Below are positions 1 through 13,279 of a stretch of 64,000 nt of DNA, piece after piece. Every line of letters starts with the position of its first letter. Position 1 is the first letter of the stretch. A model generated the notes under the pieces. The model searched no databases, was not told the DNA's origin, and saw only the letters and a list, made by a program, of their open reading frames with translations. The stretch is taken from assembly GCF_003945595.2 (NCBI RefSeq), contig NW_024103452.1, forward strand, positions 3,429,493-3,493,492, given 5' to 3'. The translations under genes and the position numbers were made by a program. Origin of the DNA: Pipra filicauda (Eukaryota > Chordata > Aves > Passeriformes > Pipridae).

Positions 1-3000
1 AATTTGCCTTATGAATAGGATGTTTCTTCAGTGAACACTCTAATAATAATAATTTTCATTTTTAAAGAAAAAGTAATGGATTTTGGAATTTTTAAATACT
101 GACCCAAGCCTCACCCAGAATATTTTAAGTTTACCATTTGTGCATGTCACGGTACATATAATAAATTAAAATTAACAGCTGGAAGATGGCACACCTTTAA
201 GATAAAATTGATCAGGGAAGGAGCCCGGGAGCCGGTTTAACCAGTTAGCTGAAGATTTCTTCTACATAGGATTTACTTTACCGTCATTCCAAGAAAATTT
301 ACAGCATAGGGGGATTGTTAGGAGGAATGAGATATATGTTAGCGTCTGGTTGTCTGAAGACCACAGAATGTTAATGTAGAGAAGGCCAGAAAACACACTA
401 CAGTTCAGAAAGCTTAAAAAATGTCTTAAATTTTATCTATCAAACTATGCCACATGCCATTCAGATATAAACTAGAATTTTACTCAGTTCAACTCTTAGT
501 TTAATTACTTTGTGGAACATCCTGTGTCACAAGTCTATCACACACTCGGGAATGCAAAACCTGTTGAGGTGCACTTTGACAGCTGTTTAGTTCTATTCAA
601 AGCCAACATTAGTGTTGCAAAAGATGCTGTTTCTATTTTCAGCTATATAAGTAACCATAGGAAAGTTACATTCATTCAGTCTGACACCTGATGAGAAACC
701 CGTGGCTACCCAAAGCGGAAATGTCATGGGCTTTTTCAATGGTCATTTGTAGGCAGGACTAACACTTTTAGCCTTGTCCAGAATAATTCATACACCATTG
801 CCTAGACTAACATAGTTTTCATTTTAGTTTTATTGACTTGCAGTTGTACAGTAATGGATTCAAACCAATGAAGAAAATGGTTCCCTCCTTTGTTAATGAT
901 AGTAGGAGGTCTTTTTGTTTTAAATAGAAGTTTTGCAAGTACTTTCTCATAAATATTTCATTTTATCATTCTTTTGACATGCTGAATGTGTCCCATCTGG
1001 AACAAGTCACTGGCAGCTGTAAGCTTCCCAGTGGAGTTCCAGTAAGCTGGAGTGTGCTCCCATAGGACTTCTATCACTGCAGTGGTTCTGTGCCCACCAC
1101 ATAAAGATATTTTTAATGGAACTGAGTTGTTGGAAAACTTCTCTGCATACCATTTCCCTTCAAATGATACTGTCAAAAAAATCTCCAGGAAATAAGGTTG
1201 TATTGTATTAATCATGGAAGATAATTCTGTAGGAATGAGACATGAGACACAACTCACCATTCTGCTCCTGTCAGAGGGGTCAGACCAATCCCACCTGTGT
1301 GAGTCAGATCAATCCAGCCAACCCACACAAACCTCTACCATTCTACAAAACTTCAAACAACTAAAAGTGCATGAGGCATGTTTAAGGTCTTTTCCTACTC
1401 ACATAAATTGAGCAAACCCTCCAACACAGATTTTGGTGTGCACAATTTGCCCCAAAGATGTGTGGTTTTCTATTTTCAACCCGAATTCAAAATTCTCAGG
1501 ATAAACGCCTACTGGGCATACATTTCAATTAAATGTATATTGCTATCTTCAGTGAAGCTATCTGTAGGAGGAGTGCAAATAAAATGAAATTTAGCACCCT
1601 CACTCCTGAAATTTTAACACGTGTGGTATTTTGCACATTTAATGAGAGCACCCCAAATGTCACCAAAAAGGTAAACATGCCAGTTTTTAAATATCAAGCA
1701 CAGCACATAGTTACAATATGTGACAATAAAATCTGGCTTTATAAAGGGAAAAAGGCACGCAAAGGTGAAACACAACTGTAATTTTCCACTTCAAACAAAT
1801 AAACCCCAGAAATGTTCCTCCCCAAAACTGTCACATAAATTTTATGATAACCCTCATATTCATACTGTGAACTATTGGTAAAGACAGAAAATTATTTTAA
1901 ATATATCTGTATGCTATTTCAAACAGATTAAACCCTATAATTTAAAAGAAAAATTTTCCAGCCTCTAGATTCTAGGCTGGTCTTTTAGTAGTTTCCAATT
2001 GTTTCTTGCATTCCTTCACTTAACTTGAAGGTTGCACTACGGGCACTGCAAAAACCTGTACTAAGTCATGTCATTTGATGGGCCAAAACTTACTAAAGCT
2101 TCTTTCATGCCAAGGAATTACAAAGTAACAGATATGAAGAAGAAAATACTTACTCAGCTGAAGCAATTTTACATCAGGCAGATGAAAAAAATGATTAATA
2201 GATTTGAATAAAAGGTCTTTTGTTTGCACAAGAAAAAAAAGAAAGTTTACAACACAGTGTGTCTAAGATGGAAAGTGACTGACTGCAACATAAGACAATA
2301 AAGATTCATCTTCTATATACTGTATGCAGAGTACAAAGATGGATGTTTAAATAAATGCAGAGCAGGCAAGAAAATACATCAGCTGACAGATATTTATACT
2401 ATGAACTGCTTCTACTGTAAAACACAGAAAACTTTTTAACACCTTATATTAATAGTCCTTCTAGAAACGATAAATATAAAATTAGTCTTAAATTCATTGG
2501 GCTGCTTATGAAATAAATTAAAGGACAACAGAACTGAGATACACATATCTTTAATATCTCATAATTTAATGTAAGAAAGTAGCCTACTGTGCAATCTAAG
2601 AAGGTAAGACCATATTTGTGATTATGACTTTGCAAAATTAAAAGCATATGTGTATTTTTCATGTTGGAATGCCTCTATCAATTCTGTTATTCTCTACTGG
2701 TAATGAATTAACACTAAATTACACAGAGAAGGAGCAACAAAAGAGCTCACATCATCATTCTGGAATCAAATGTAGTCTTACTAAAGAGAGCATTATCACA
2801 AGCATGTTTTGTATTAGTCTTCTTTTTAAAAATATTAGAATGGTATGAATGATATCGGGTAACTTCATTGCTATTCCTAAAAATGAATTTACTGGTCCAG
2901 TTTCATTAGAAGGTTTTCAACCATAAACTTCCCTTCAACACTACAAGAATTGTTACTGATTGAAAGTGATAAGGACAAAGTAAATAATTCTTCAAATTAT

Positions 3001-4929
3001 AACTGCATAAACTTTCTGGTATTGTAATTCCAATGTCACCTTGGAGAAAAGCAGTAAGGAGTGGTATCTAGCAACCCAGTACCTCATTAGACAAGGGTTT
3101 ACTAAGATCTGAACTTGTAGAAATATAGAGCTTAAAGAAGTGTAGAAAATTTGCCTTTCATTGTATTGGCACTGCATTCCATTACATATGACAACATACT
3201 GACACACAGTGACCATTATCATCACTATGATACGTTTGCTGTATACAATAAAACCCCAAAACCCTCCTTCACCAGAGGGAACAGGAAAGTGAGTGTGTAT
3301 TGTATTATATATAACAGTATATATAAACCCACCCTAACCCTCAGCAGTGCAAATTTACAGTATTAAATGATGCAGTAAAATAACCATTTAAAACTAGTAA
3401 ATCCTCCATTTCATTTATTATACTTCACAGAATAATCAGTCATCAGGCATGATGTGATTAAGATCACAAATCTTGGCACTGCAAATCTGTTTTGTTGTTT
3501 GGACTGAATATTTTGCTATACTTTACTCCTAACAGAGCAAAATAAAATAAAAAAAAAAGTTAATCATACATCTTCCCCCTTATGCACGTATTTTCCATAG
3601 CTGATGGTTGTTGTTGCAACACAGTAAAAGCTACCATGTCCGAATTTGAAGAGGAATCTCTGCGTTTGTTTTCAGAATACAGCCATGTGTGTCATACAAG
3701 TGACTATGATTTCAATTCTCTCTTCCAACTGTCAGTTTAAAAAGTATTTTCAACTCAGACACAAAGATTAACTAAACCCACATTCTATGTGAGACACTAA
3801 TATAAATCAGACATAAAATGATTATTCAAGGTCACTGAGTGAATGACTGGTCAAGATACAAATTCTGTATTGCACTTCTACTTTTGAAAGGATTCATTCA
3901 GATATATGAAGACTTCCAACTGAATACTTTCACTGCTTTATGCATACACATCGATGGCAACTGTTAAAGTGCCTTGGTGATTTGCATTCTAACTTTTAGC
4001 TGTTTTTCTGAAAACAGAAGAAAAAACAACCCCCAAAAAAAACCATGTAGGCACATCCCTAAGCACTAGGAAAGGCAAATTCTCATTTACAGTGTAAATC
4101 CAGCTCATATTTCACTTCTATTTAGAATGTGATTAATCTTCTAATAATAATAAATAATGATTTGCACTGAAATGTAGTAGGAGACAACTTTAAAAGGTGT
4201 TTTATTTCACACACACACATATATACATTTTTAAGTCTGTAAGTATGCAAAAGACAGACAAGAAGTTTGATTAGATTCAAAACTTAAACCCAACCACCAC
4301 AGCTAATAATCCAATTTAGTCTAAACAACAGAACTCATCCAGGGATTCTTGTGTTAAACCATAATTCTGGTTGAACCACAGATCAAATTTCATCAGCAGA
4401 GAGCCATCCCACTTCTCACTAAGACATTCAGAGGTATAATTGAGCTCACTGGGAAAAATGTGAGTTTGTTCCAGCCCAAATCTATTAAGACTCAGTTTCT
4501 AACCTTGAGATTTCATTTTGCCTTTGCCTGATGAACAACAAAAGCACATAGAAAATATTCACAGTGAGGAGATACACATACGTATATCATATCATATCAT
4601 ATCAATTAACTACCTTTATTTCTACTGGATAATTCAGGGATTACACTAATGCAAAGTGTCAGTAGAAAATTGAGTTCTTTATGGCTCACAGTATACTTCT
4701 GTATCACTTGAGACCAACAGGTCACAAAGTGTAAAATATTAAGTATACTTTGTGATTTCACAAATAAATGTTATAGAATGAGAAATCTTTAAGTGCCCTA
4801 GGGATCAAGAGTAATAATTTTTTTAAGAAGTACTTTATGCATGCACCAAATATGCTTTCACTTCCATATTTAATATTTCTCTTTGTGCTGTTGTATTTTA
4901 TACAGTAAAATATTTCATATATCACTTAC
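1..4929 (-). other. CACNA2D1: CACNA2D1 intron (3' part of window, partial)
   Basis: No exon matching the next part of alpha2delta-1 (VRVFTFSVG and following) was found on the minus strand. The stretch is AT-rich. It contains a short ATATC pentamer run at 4584-4604 and a CA/TA run near 4209-4228. I recognise no transposon in it. Short open frames here have no recognisable similarity. Confidence 0.8.
4584..4604. repeat. Short (ATATC)n microsatellite
   Basis: About four copies of the pentamer ATATC/TATCA in the intron just beyond the TDGG exon, flanked by ordinary AT-rich sequence. Confidence 0.8.
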
Positions 4930-5034
4930 TTTTTTGTCTTCATTATATTTATGAAAAATTTCTTGTGCTCTTTCTTCACCACCATCCGTAAACAACATAA
5001 TAATCTTATTACAGTTAGCTCTGGAGACACTGTG
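4930..5034 (-). CDS. CACNA2D1: CACNA2D1 exon: VWA domain with TDGG loop
   Basis: This 105-nt exon is exactly 35 codons, phase 0 at both ends. It encodes [19 protein letters not shown], then [16 protein letters not shown], equal to human residues 347-381. The strand IIMLFTDGG holds the third MIDAS-associated acidic position (D363). The acceptor is GTGTCTCCTACAG and the donor is [22 protein letters not shown] distinguishes alpha2delta-1 from alpha2delta-2 (TDGGEDRVQ) and alpha2delta-3 (TDGAVDTYD) as I remember them. With the Asn that ends the previous exon, its first residues form a new N-H-S sequon, while the human NVS two residues later is lost. The next coding exon lies beyond the left end of the window. 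Confidence 0.96.
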
Positions 5035-6944
5035 CTGTAGGAGACACAAACAGAAGTGTTTTTATATTTCAGGCTATAAGGAATAACAACTGCTATATCT
5101 GATGGCTTTTATATCTACATCCTTACTACTTTAACATGGTAATGGCAAAACTTCAAAAATATTTTAGAATTTTTTTCAGTACACCCTTTTGAATGAGAAA
5201 TAAAATAAAATAAACCAAAACCATTTTTCTGTTCCATGACACTTAAATATGACCCATTTCAGATCTGGACTAACACAGTGGAATAGGGATCTGGTGGTTC
5301 CTCTCACCTCCACAAACACCAGGAGAGCTCACACCCATCACATCAAACCCCCAGTGTTCCTATACAGATGTTCTGTGTGAGACTTGCACAGTGAGGGTCT
5401 CTAAACATTTTTACTTTTTTCTCATCCTTATTTTTTTCCTTATCTTTACTGTACCTGTGGAAATTTGTGAACAATGACCCTGTAATGAATTACTGAATAT
5501 GCTTATTTTTTTCTGTTGGACTCCTACTCACAGAAACTATCCAGCTCACTGACTGCTTAAATGAAGCTCTGTCAATTTAGGCATCCTGTAGGTATGTCCA
5601 CCCTATAAGCTCTGAAGTATTTTGCATTTTTTTCACATTTCTTTAAAATGTGTTTCATCTTTCAATTTTTTAATTCTTTCCTGGTTTTCTAAATTATTAT
5701 TTTTAATACCTTGAAATGAATAGCTAATCTTTAGAAAAGTATCTTACAATCAAGTTTGCATAATAGCCAAGATGTGGCTTTCTAGATTATTAAAAACTCT
5801 CCATCACCTGCTTTTCTAATTAGGTTGCATCTCACAACTGAAGAACAGAGTGAGTTCCATCATTTCTGGGGAGGAAGCCTGAAATAGAGAGAATTAAGAA
5901 GCCTCTCTGACTCCTAATTCATCAAAGTAACTAGTAAAGTCCCTGAGAAAAATGCAGTGTGTTTTGCAAGGGAATAAAAACATTGTTCCACAGGTAGAAC
6001 AATAGAGGTGAGTATGAATTTTGGCTCCTTATGGAAGGACCAAAGGCTCCTGCTTTGGCATTCATCCTCTGTCTTTATTCTTTAAAGGTAGGAATCCAAT
6101 CGAAGCAAATTGCTCATGACTCTTGCAGCCAGTGTTCCTTACCCTTTGTATTGCATACAAATGGTCCCAATAAATTCAATTTCTCCTTCCACAAGCCTGA
6201 ATTTTGTTATATGAATTTTCTCTAGAGTCAGGAAAATAAATAGGACAGTTGTCCTTACAAAAGCACTCAGTTCCCCCTTGCTTTACTCTTTATGGCCAGA
6301 TAGCGACTGTCACCAGGCTGGTCACACTGAAACACCAAAACCAGCCCTCAAATATCACCTAGTAACTCTCAATATTGCATTCTACAGTTCTACAATGCTT
6401 CAAGAAAACTAAAGCACAAAAACATAATTAACAGAGTAAGAATTATTCTTCAGAGATGATTTATGTTTATAGTTCAATATTCTGTGAATAATTACTTATT
6501 TATTAACTAAAAAAAAAACAAACCAAAACACAAGCCCAAAGATTTTCTTACATGTAACAACATATAAAACCTGCTTGAAATCAATACATTCTCTCCAACC
6601 TCAACAGCACACTGTGTTTCAGTTGGAATTAAATAATTTATGATCATTTTTCACTTGCGAAATATAAGTTACAAGATACTGCTTTGGGCTGTAATCTTTT
6701 CGATATTAAAAAAGTAATAAAAGCAGAGTTGGATATTTCATAAATAAAGAAATTCACATGCATTTACAGTGGGTTAATATATAGGCCAAAATAAGGTCAG
6801 AGGGAACAAAAGAGAGATATCAAGGAAGAGGACCAAAACTTGCTCATATTATGAAACCTTCCTACTGATTTTGAAACAAGCACTACTATGGGCAATGTGA
6901 TCATATGATATTATATTCATATTACGTATGAAGTGTTTAAAGCC

Positions 6945-7072
6945 AGTTTGGGTAGAGCTCTGAGCAAGCTGGTTTAGAGAGAAGTGCCCCTGCCCATAGT
7001 AGGGCAGTTGGAACTAGCTGATCTTTGATATGCCCACCAAGCCAGGCCATTCTGTGACTCTGCGATTCTCCC
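6945..7072 (+). mobile_element. CR1 LINE 3' end fragment
   Basis: The text runs from GAGCAAGCTGGTTTAGAG through a CCCTGCCCATAGTAGGGCAG core and GTTGGAACTAGCTGATCTTTG to a CATTCTGTGACTCTGCGATTCT tail. This is the familiar 3' UTR and octamer-like tail of avian CR1 LINEs. The fragment is a 5'-truncated remnant, antisense to CACNA2D1, with many substitutions that suggest an old insertion. Confidence 0.88.
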
Positions 7073-7168
7073 ACAATAAAAACTTCGCTTTTGGATGAAT
7101 GAATTTAACACGTTAGCCTTTCAAAAGGCATCAAGGAAGGCAGAATTGCCTTTACAACACCTCTTATT

Positions 7169-7186
7169 CCCCCTCCCCGCCCCCCC
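7169..7186 (-). other. Potential G-quadruplex run
   Basis: The plus strand has C runs of 5, 4 and 7 separated by single T and G bases. The minus (transcribed-sense) strand can therefore form four runs of three or more G with one-base loops. It lies in the intron about 100 bp from a CR1 3' end. Confidence 0.6.
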
Positions 7187-8488
7187 ATTTGGACTAAACA
7201 GGGGAGATATTGGCTCAGGATGTGAAAATAAGTGATTGTGAAAAGTGGACGCAGCAACTTCATAATTCTTCTGAACAGTTTGCCTCAGCAGTCCAACAGA
7301 CCACAGATGAAAGGGAATGTGTTGCCTATACAGGAGCTTCCCCAGGACAAAAAACAATTTCTTAGCTTAAACCACAGAAGGATACAATTTGGAACTAAGC
7401 TATGTATTAATTTTTAGCTCTCTCTTCTATTTGATAAAGGTCTTTTTTTATTCTTTCAAACAAGCAAGCAAAACATGATCCATTTATAGTATGGTTAAAA
7501 TTACTTTTGTTTTATAAAAGTTTCACATCTTTAAAATTAACTCATTAAATGACAGGTAACAATTATACCTTGTGACATGACACTTTAAAAATTCATTTTT
7601 CACTATTTTTTCTCTGACAAATCATAGCTATTATGGCGTGTTGGGAAAAACCCTCCTGGAACTGCTGAAGGTGAGGTATTATGCTTTTCAAAGAAATAAC
7701 AAGTTAATATAACAATAAATAATGGAAAAAATACTACATAAAAATCCAGATTATTGATAAACACTGGCATTAGTATGTTGAAAAAAACACAAGTGTCTAT
7801 TTCCATTTGGTAACACATCAGGCAGCAATCTATTCATGCCACAAGTGAAACATTGCTTCAGTGTTCTGGAAAATTGTTTGAAATAATTGTCATCCAGAAA
7901 GAGTACCCCCAAAATTATTATTAAAATTTGAGCAACACTGCATTTCTATGGACCTTAAAGCAATTCGACTATTTGAATTCATAAATATACAACTGGAAAC
8001 TATCTCACAGCATATTTTTTATTATTTGCTTAAGGTGGTATTATATCATCATATTATATTGTCTTGTCACTGGAGTGTAGTGTTAAATCCATCACCAGCC
8101 CTTTACTCTTCCTGCTAAATGGATTTGCCAGTGTTTGGAGGGGATGACTGTATATCTATAACCTCATGCAATCCACAATGTCCAGCCATAATTTACAGTC
8201 TTGCAGAGATCATGTGAGGCTAATCACACCTCTGCCTTCAGCTACAAAAGAGTTGGTCCCACTATGACACTGATCTACCATTAATTTTTAAATAATATTT
8301 GAGTCCTACAAACAAGTCCACTTTGAGGTTTCCCCTGTGTTCAGCTTGTCTTAATGTTGCCTGCACACAAAGTATATATCTGGTGTTCTGTGCAATCAAT
8401 AATTTTAAGGAAATATAAATGTCATGAGGAATATATTTGGAAAAATTCCTTGCCTTCCTCTTCCCTCTGCATGAGATGTCAACAGATG

Positions 8489-8584
8489 CGTGTGTAATGG
8501 CCAGTCTTCGCGAGCGAAGATTTGGGAAAGGTCATTAACCCTTCCAGCCTGCGCAGTGGATTTTTAGGTGAGACACAGCGTGCG
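8489..8584. promoter_or_regulatory. CpG-dense patch with NRF1-like core and short palindrome
   Basis: Seven CpG dinucleotides fall within 96 bp, in surroundings where CpG is rare. The patch includes the inverted repeat CTTCGC-GA-GCGAAG at 8506-8519. It also holds a CCTGCGCAGTGG segment around 8548-8559, which resembles half of the palindromic NRF1 site. Regulatory function is inference only. Confidence 0.3.
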
Positions 8585-9718
8585 CTCAACAGATGCAGAA
8601 AATGGGAAAATGCCATCCAGCCTGGTCCAAAAATATCCAATAGACTTTAAAAATAACCATCAGCAGAGGGCACCCACTCATTTCTCCACCAAACCCCGCT
8701 GCTAAACTGAATAGTGGTCAACTGAGAAAATTCACATGAAAACATTGCTTTTTCTTTTCCTACATCAAAATTTAAGAAGGGTAGAAATTTTTCAACCATT
8801 TCTAGCCTTAAATTGCATATACAATGTCAGGGAAGTGTCCCGAAGTCCAGAACCTGGCAGATTAGGGGGAAAAAATAAAGTAAAAACAAATATATTACAA
8901 AAAATCATAAGGAAAAGAATGCATTTCATACTTGTCAAGGCATATCCTTATCTGCTGTAAACTGATTCAGCTTTACTTGCACTAAGGTGGAGATCTAATA
9001 TGAAGTTTTTACAAAGGTGAAAAGTAGAATTATTTTTTTAAACAACCACATAAACCATTAAAAATTTACTGATTAACTCCCAACATCTGTGGTAGATGGG
9101 AAACATTGCTATTCAAAAAGGTAGTGCTTGGGTGCAAATTAGAAAGTACAATGTATCTAAAACATAGTAACAATGCATTTATTTTTAAGGAAATTATTCT
9201 TTTTATACATGAGAAAGAAAAAGGAATTAGAATACTCTCAGATGCCTAATATCCCTCTATTAATTAACTCATTTCCTCTGCTCTATTCTGCTCAAGCCAT
9301 GGTAAACTATTTATGACTTCTAATAAGTGTGAAATTTTAGGTTAACTAAACATTGCTAGGAGATGCTGTGGTAAAATTAAAATAATAGCACTATAACACA
9401 GAGCTGTCCATTCTAACATTAACTGCAAGTTAACCACTACCATAAGTATGTGCCAACTGGGAATCACATGTTAAATGGAAAACCAGCTGAATGAACTAAA
9501 ACACTACAACACATTGAAAACCAAATTCATTCCCAAATCTTAGCAACCTGCTAGGGAATCTGCAAGGAAAAAACATTTCTGGGATAGATTTACTTGCTAA
9601 ATAAAGGTTTGCACTTCAACCACTTAAGTTACACAATGAAGGAGCACCCAGTGGCCATCTGAACATTCAAGTTCTCCTGCTTCACCTGGCAGAAGAGAGA
9701 TATTACTTAAACACTTAC

Positions 9719-9877
9719 ATTTAGCAGCTGTTCAAAAGCGTAGCTAAAGCCTTTTTTGTAATCTGTAATTCCTTTAGCAGAAATTTTATAGACAGCTTCT
9801 TTCAGTTTCTTCTTGTTCCTCACATTAGCTTGGACAAGATGATTAAAACAACTGACGTTCTGAGCATTATTATTAAA
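9719..9877 (-). CDS. CACNA2D1: CACNA2D1 exon: central VWA domain
   Basis: This 159-nt exon is exactly 53 codons, phase 0 at both ends. It begins [20 protein letters not shown] and ends SYAFEQLLN, equal to human residues 294-346. The acceptor is TTTCTTTTTATTTTACAG and the donor is [18 protein letters not shown] holds the threonine that contributes to the VWA metal site. This is the most divergent exon in the window. It carries an NVS sequon where human has DVS, and it has lost the human NIT sequon, which here reads YKIS. See the glycosylation finding. It is followed in the transcript by a 4684-bp intron. Confidence 0.96.
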
Positions 9878-10462
9878 CTGTAAAATAAAAAGAAATGTTA
9901 TTAAAACAGTTATTTTCTTTTCTGTGTACTGTAGTCCTAAAGATTTATGTTGTTTGGATCCATGAGATAAAGAATATCACACCTGGATTTTCATTTCCAC
10001 TATTGAAAACGTCCAGCAGCATCTGGAGATTTCAAAATGGAGCAATAAATATATTTAAAAATAAAGGTATTTGGTGCTTCACCCGGTGGCAATCAAGAAA
10101 ACTCTACTGTAATGGAAAAATTCCCACAAATTTTGTTTCAAGTTTATATCATAAAATAAAACTCAGACACGCTGACAAAATGAAAAACATAGGAAAATAC
10201 ATACTTTTTTTAATCACTGAAAAATACTGGTTGAGTTATAAGGTGACCTCTATATTGCACCTATTAGTTTGGTGGTTTACAATGAAACCTATAGATCATA
10301 TTCAATTAGTACATATACCTTATGGAAAGCAAAAGGAAGCACATGAGAGTATAGCTGCAAATACGAGAATATTGTTAACAGCAGTACAAATTTGTGTATT
10401 GAGAACACACGTGCTTCTGCTGTCCTACCCACATATCCATAAAAACTACTCCCTTTTAAGTA

Positions 10463-10526
10463 ATTTATATGAGATTTTGACATTATGTAAAAACATTTAT
10501 ATGAGATTTTGACATTATGTAAAAAC
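10463..10526. repeat. Exact 32-bp tandem duplication
   Basis: A 32-bp unit starting ATTTATATGAGATTTTGACA occurs twice in direct succession (10463-10494 and 10495-10526) without a mismatch. This suggests a recent slippage or duplication event. Confidence 0.97.
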
Positions 10527-10652
10527 ATACACAGATAGTTTTTAAGTGCAAGATGTTGTCTGCACAAGTAGAAATCAGTTTATGATCACCTGAAAATTCA
10601 TCTCTGTGTAAATATACATACATTCATGTATACCTACAACTATATGTATCTT

Positions 10653-10668
10653 CAGAGAGAGAGAGAGA
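10653..10668. repeat. Short (GA)n run
   Basis: About seven uninterrupted GA dinucleotides in intron sequence. Confidence 0.85.
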
Positions 10669-13279
10669 TGCAGATATAGGTCTCACTTTTTAGTGGCACC
10701 ATGTATGATTTTAACTCTAGTTTTGGATGAAAGTGCATATTACTGCATACAAGCTGTGTTTAACTCTATTTGAGTGAAAATCTCCTTTTAACTACAACAC
10801 AGTGACTTTTTTCTAAGATACTCTTGACTAATATTACTAAAACTACTGTCTTCGCCAATTTTAAACTGTTTCATCTGTCAAGATTTCTTATGCGAGCTTT
10901 TTTCCTCACTGGTAAAGATGATGTCCAAAAATCTCTGTAAACTCCATCTCAGTAAAGGCACTAAAATACAGATCTCCTAATTTACACTTCATCTGAAAGT
11001 AGATTATTATGCATCTTCCTGATTATGGATCTTCAGTGAAAGTAAATGTAAATGTAATTTTGTCCTGTCAAACTTGTGCAAAGCCTTAAAATAATGTAAA
11101 AATCAGGCCATGTTGCTTTAAGTCCACTACTGTTAGATAGTTCGATAGTGCTCTATAGAATAAAGGTCACAGATTTCAATAAATGCTCAGACTCCTTACC
11201 AGTCTAAAATAAATCACTAAGTACCAGGCACAAAGTGTAGAGACAGCTGTTGTCAGCAGCAAACACCAACTTGCACTGTGACTGTAGGACACTTATAGTG
11301 AACAAAACTTAAAAGGATGGAAAGATTGATAATATCAAACCAACTTTTGTAATGCCTACTATTTCAATTCAAGTTATTAGGATGCTTAGGAGGTAAGCAG
11401 ACTTTTCCCTGTCCTGGAATCAGATGCTCCCTGCTGTTAGGACCCAATAAAATATGAACTACCAGTTATTATTCTCAAATATCCACTTTAGTCAATAAGA
11501 CTTCTGCTATGAAATTGCTAGAAACAAATGTATAACTGCAAATATAGTGCAGCTAATGGCAGAGATGACTGACATAGGCATCATCCTCAGCAGAAGGCTT
11601 AGCCTAATTTGTTCCCTATCCTTCTTGAAAACAGGCACAGAATTGCAACTGTGGAGATTTTGGGTGCAATTGAGCAAATCCAGGTGCTATTATGAGAGCC
11701 TTTGCTCTGCTGGATTCTTCCTTACAGTTCCATATGGAATATCTTATTCCCACAAAGAGGATGTGTGAAAGTGCCCCATGAACTAAAGAATTTAAAGCAT
11801 GAATTCGTCTGCCTCATCTTGTCATATTTTTATTGCACCAGAAGCCCCTCCTGCATGTATGTAGAACCTAAACCTATTTTAATTTTGAGCATTAAGTAAT
11901 TCATAACTAATCTAATACCTTGTCATTCTCATATTGCAATTATTTTGATAGGGTGCTTATTTTTGATTTTTCCTCATGAATTAATATTGTCTTTTTGCGA
12001 GACAAAAATTTTTTTTTACAGTATAGCTGATGCTTTGCTGAGGACTGTATTAGCTAGCAAATAATATTGATACTTGTTAAGCAAAACATACTATCACAAT
12101 ACTCATATAAGAATCTTCATCTATCTTTCTAATTAATAAGAACAGTTATTACTCTGTCCCAATTTTATAGTTCTAGTCCCCAGGTGATTAAATATGTAGG
12201 AGCAAGTTATTCTCAAAAGACTTTATGCAAATTTTTCTGTCCCCCTTTCTGTCAATAAGCAGTTCCCAATGTATCACAAAGGGATGGCTGTTTCCAAAAC
12301 ATACTGAATCATAAATAAGTGCTTTAATTTTGAAAAATGCAGTGTTATATTCTATTCCAAGTATTCTATGGAAGAGTTAGTTGTATATAATGTTATAACA
12401 AAAGTGGTTTATTTATTTTTGTAATATTTTATTTATCGTGGCTTTAATTTTCACAATACCACAACCACAAACATACAGTTATGTATCAAAATTATTTACA
12501 GTGACATAAATATGAAAACAGGATGAAAAAATGAAGATTAAAAATATTTGCCATTTCTCCCAGTGTCACTTCACCTTTAAAATAAATGAAGACATGGAAT
12601 TGGATTACATATATTTAAGCTTGAATATTCCTTTAATGTATGTAATATTTCTCAAAAAAGAATATTTTGGTAGGACCAATAAAACCAGCATGTTTTGTTG
12701 CTTAAGCAAAACCACAAGATGATCACACAACTGTAATGAGTTTGGTGAAAAACACTGACATACTCAATGGTGCTTCCAATGATAGTTTCTACCAGAAGTA
12801 ACCAGTAAATCACCCAATGGTTATTGGATACATAAACCATGTGGAAGTGAAAACAGTATTGTGCTGCGGAATTATTTCTGTTTGCCTCAACCTAGGTTTA
12901 CAGTCATGATGGGAAAATTACAGCCATAAAGTAATTTTATAAAGAGAAGGTCTCAAAAGGAATTCTAATTCTGAGTTGGGTTGAAAGTACAGAACTTGTA
13001 CTTGGAAAGTAGAAGAAAATAGTTTCCTCATAGGCAGCTCTGCTCTACAAAAACCAATTTCATTTGAAAAACTAAAGTGAAAACACTGCTGTGGTCCATC
13101 AGTGACATTATATATGAATTATTTAATGTATAAATGTAAGCATAAGTTTAATCCTATGGCCAGTGCATGCATTGTCTTGAGCTATAGCAAACAGCGGTTT
13201 AGACGTTCAAGTGAAAATTTAGTGACAAGAGAAAATTTCTCCCTCAAGAGTCATTAACATTAAACTGCAAATCTAAATT

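Larger units (their letters stand above)
5035..9718 (-). other. CACNA2D1: CACNA2D1 intron, 4684 bp
   Basis: This intron lies between the central VWA exon and the TDGG exon. It contains one CR1 3' end (6945-7072), a G-quadruplex-type C-rich run (7169-7186) and a CpG-dense patch (8489-8584). The rest is AT-rich with no recognised element. Confidence 0.9.

Noticed and set aside
1..4900. Search for the next CACNA2D1 exon (VRVFTFSVG region).
   Set aside because: No minus-strand sequence encoding it was found. The exon is probably beyond the left edge.
9895..10512. Longest plus-strand open frame in the window, 205 codons, starting just outside a CACNA2D1 exon.
   Set aside because: The composition looks like random AT-rich translation, no family is recognisable, it is inside an intron on the opposite strand, and it runs through the 32-bp tandem duplication.
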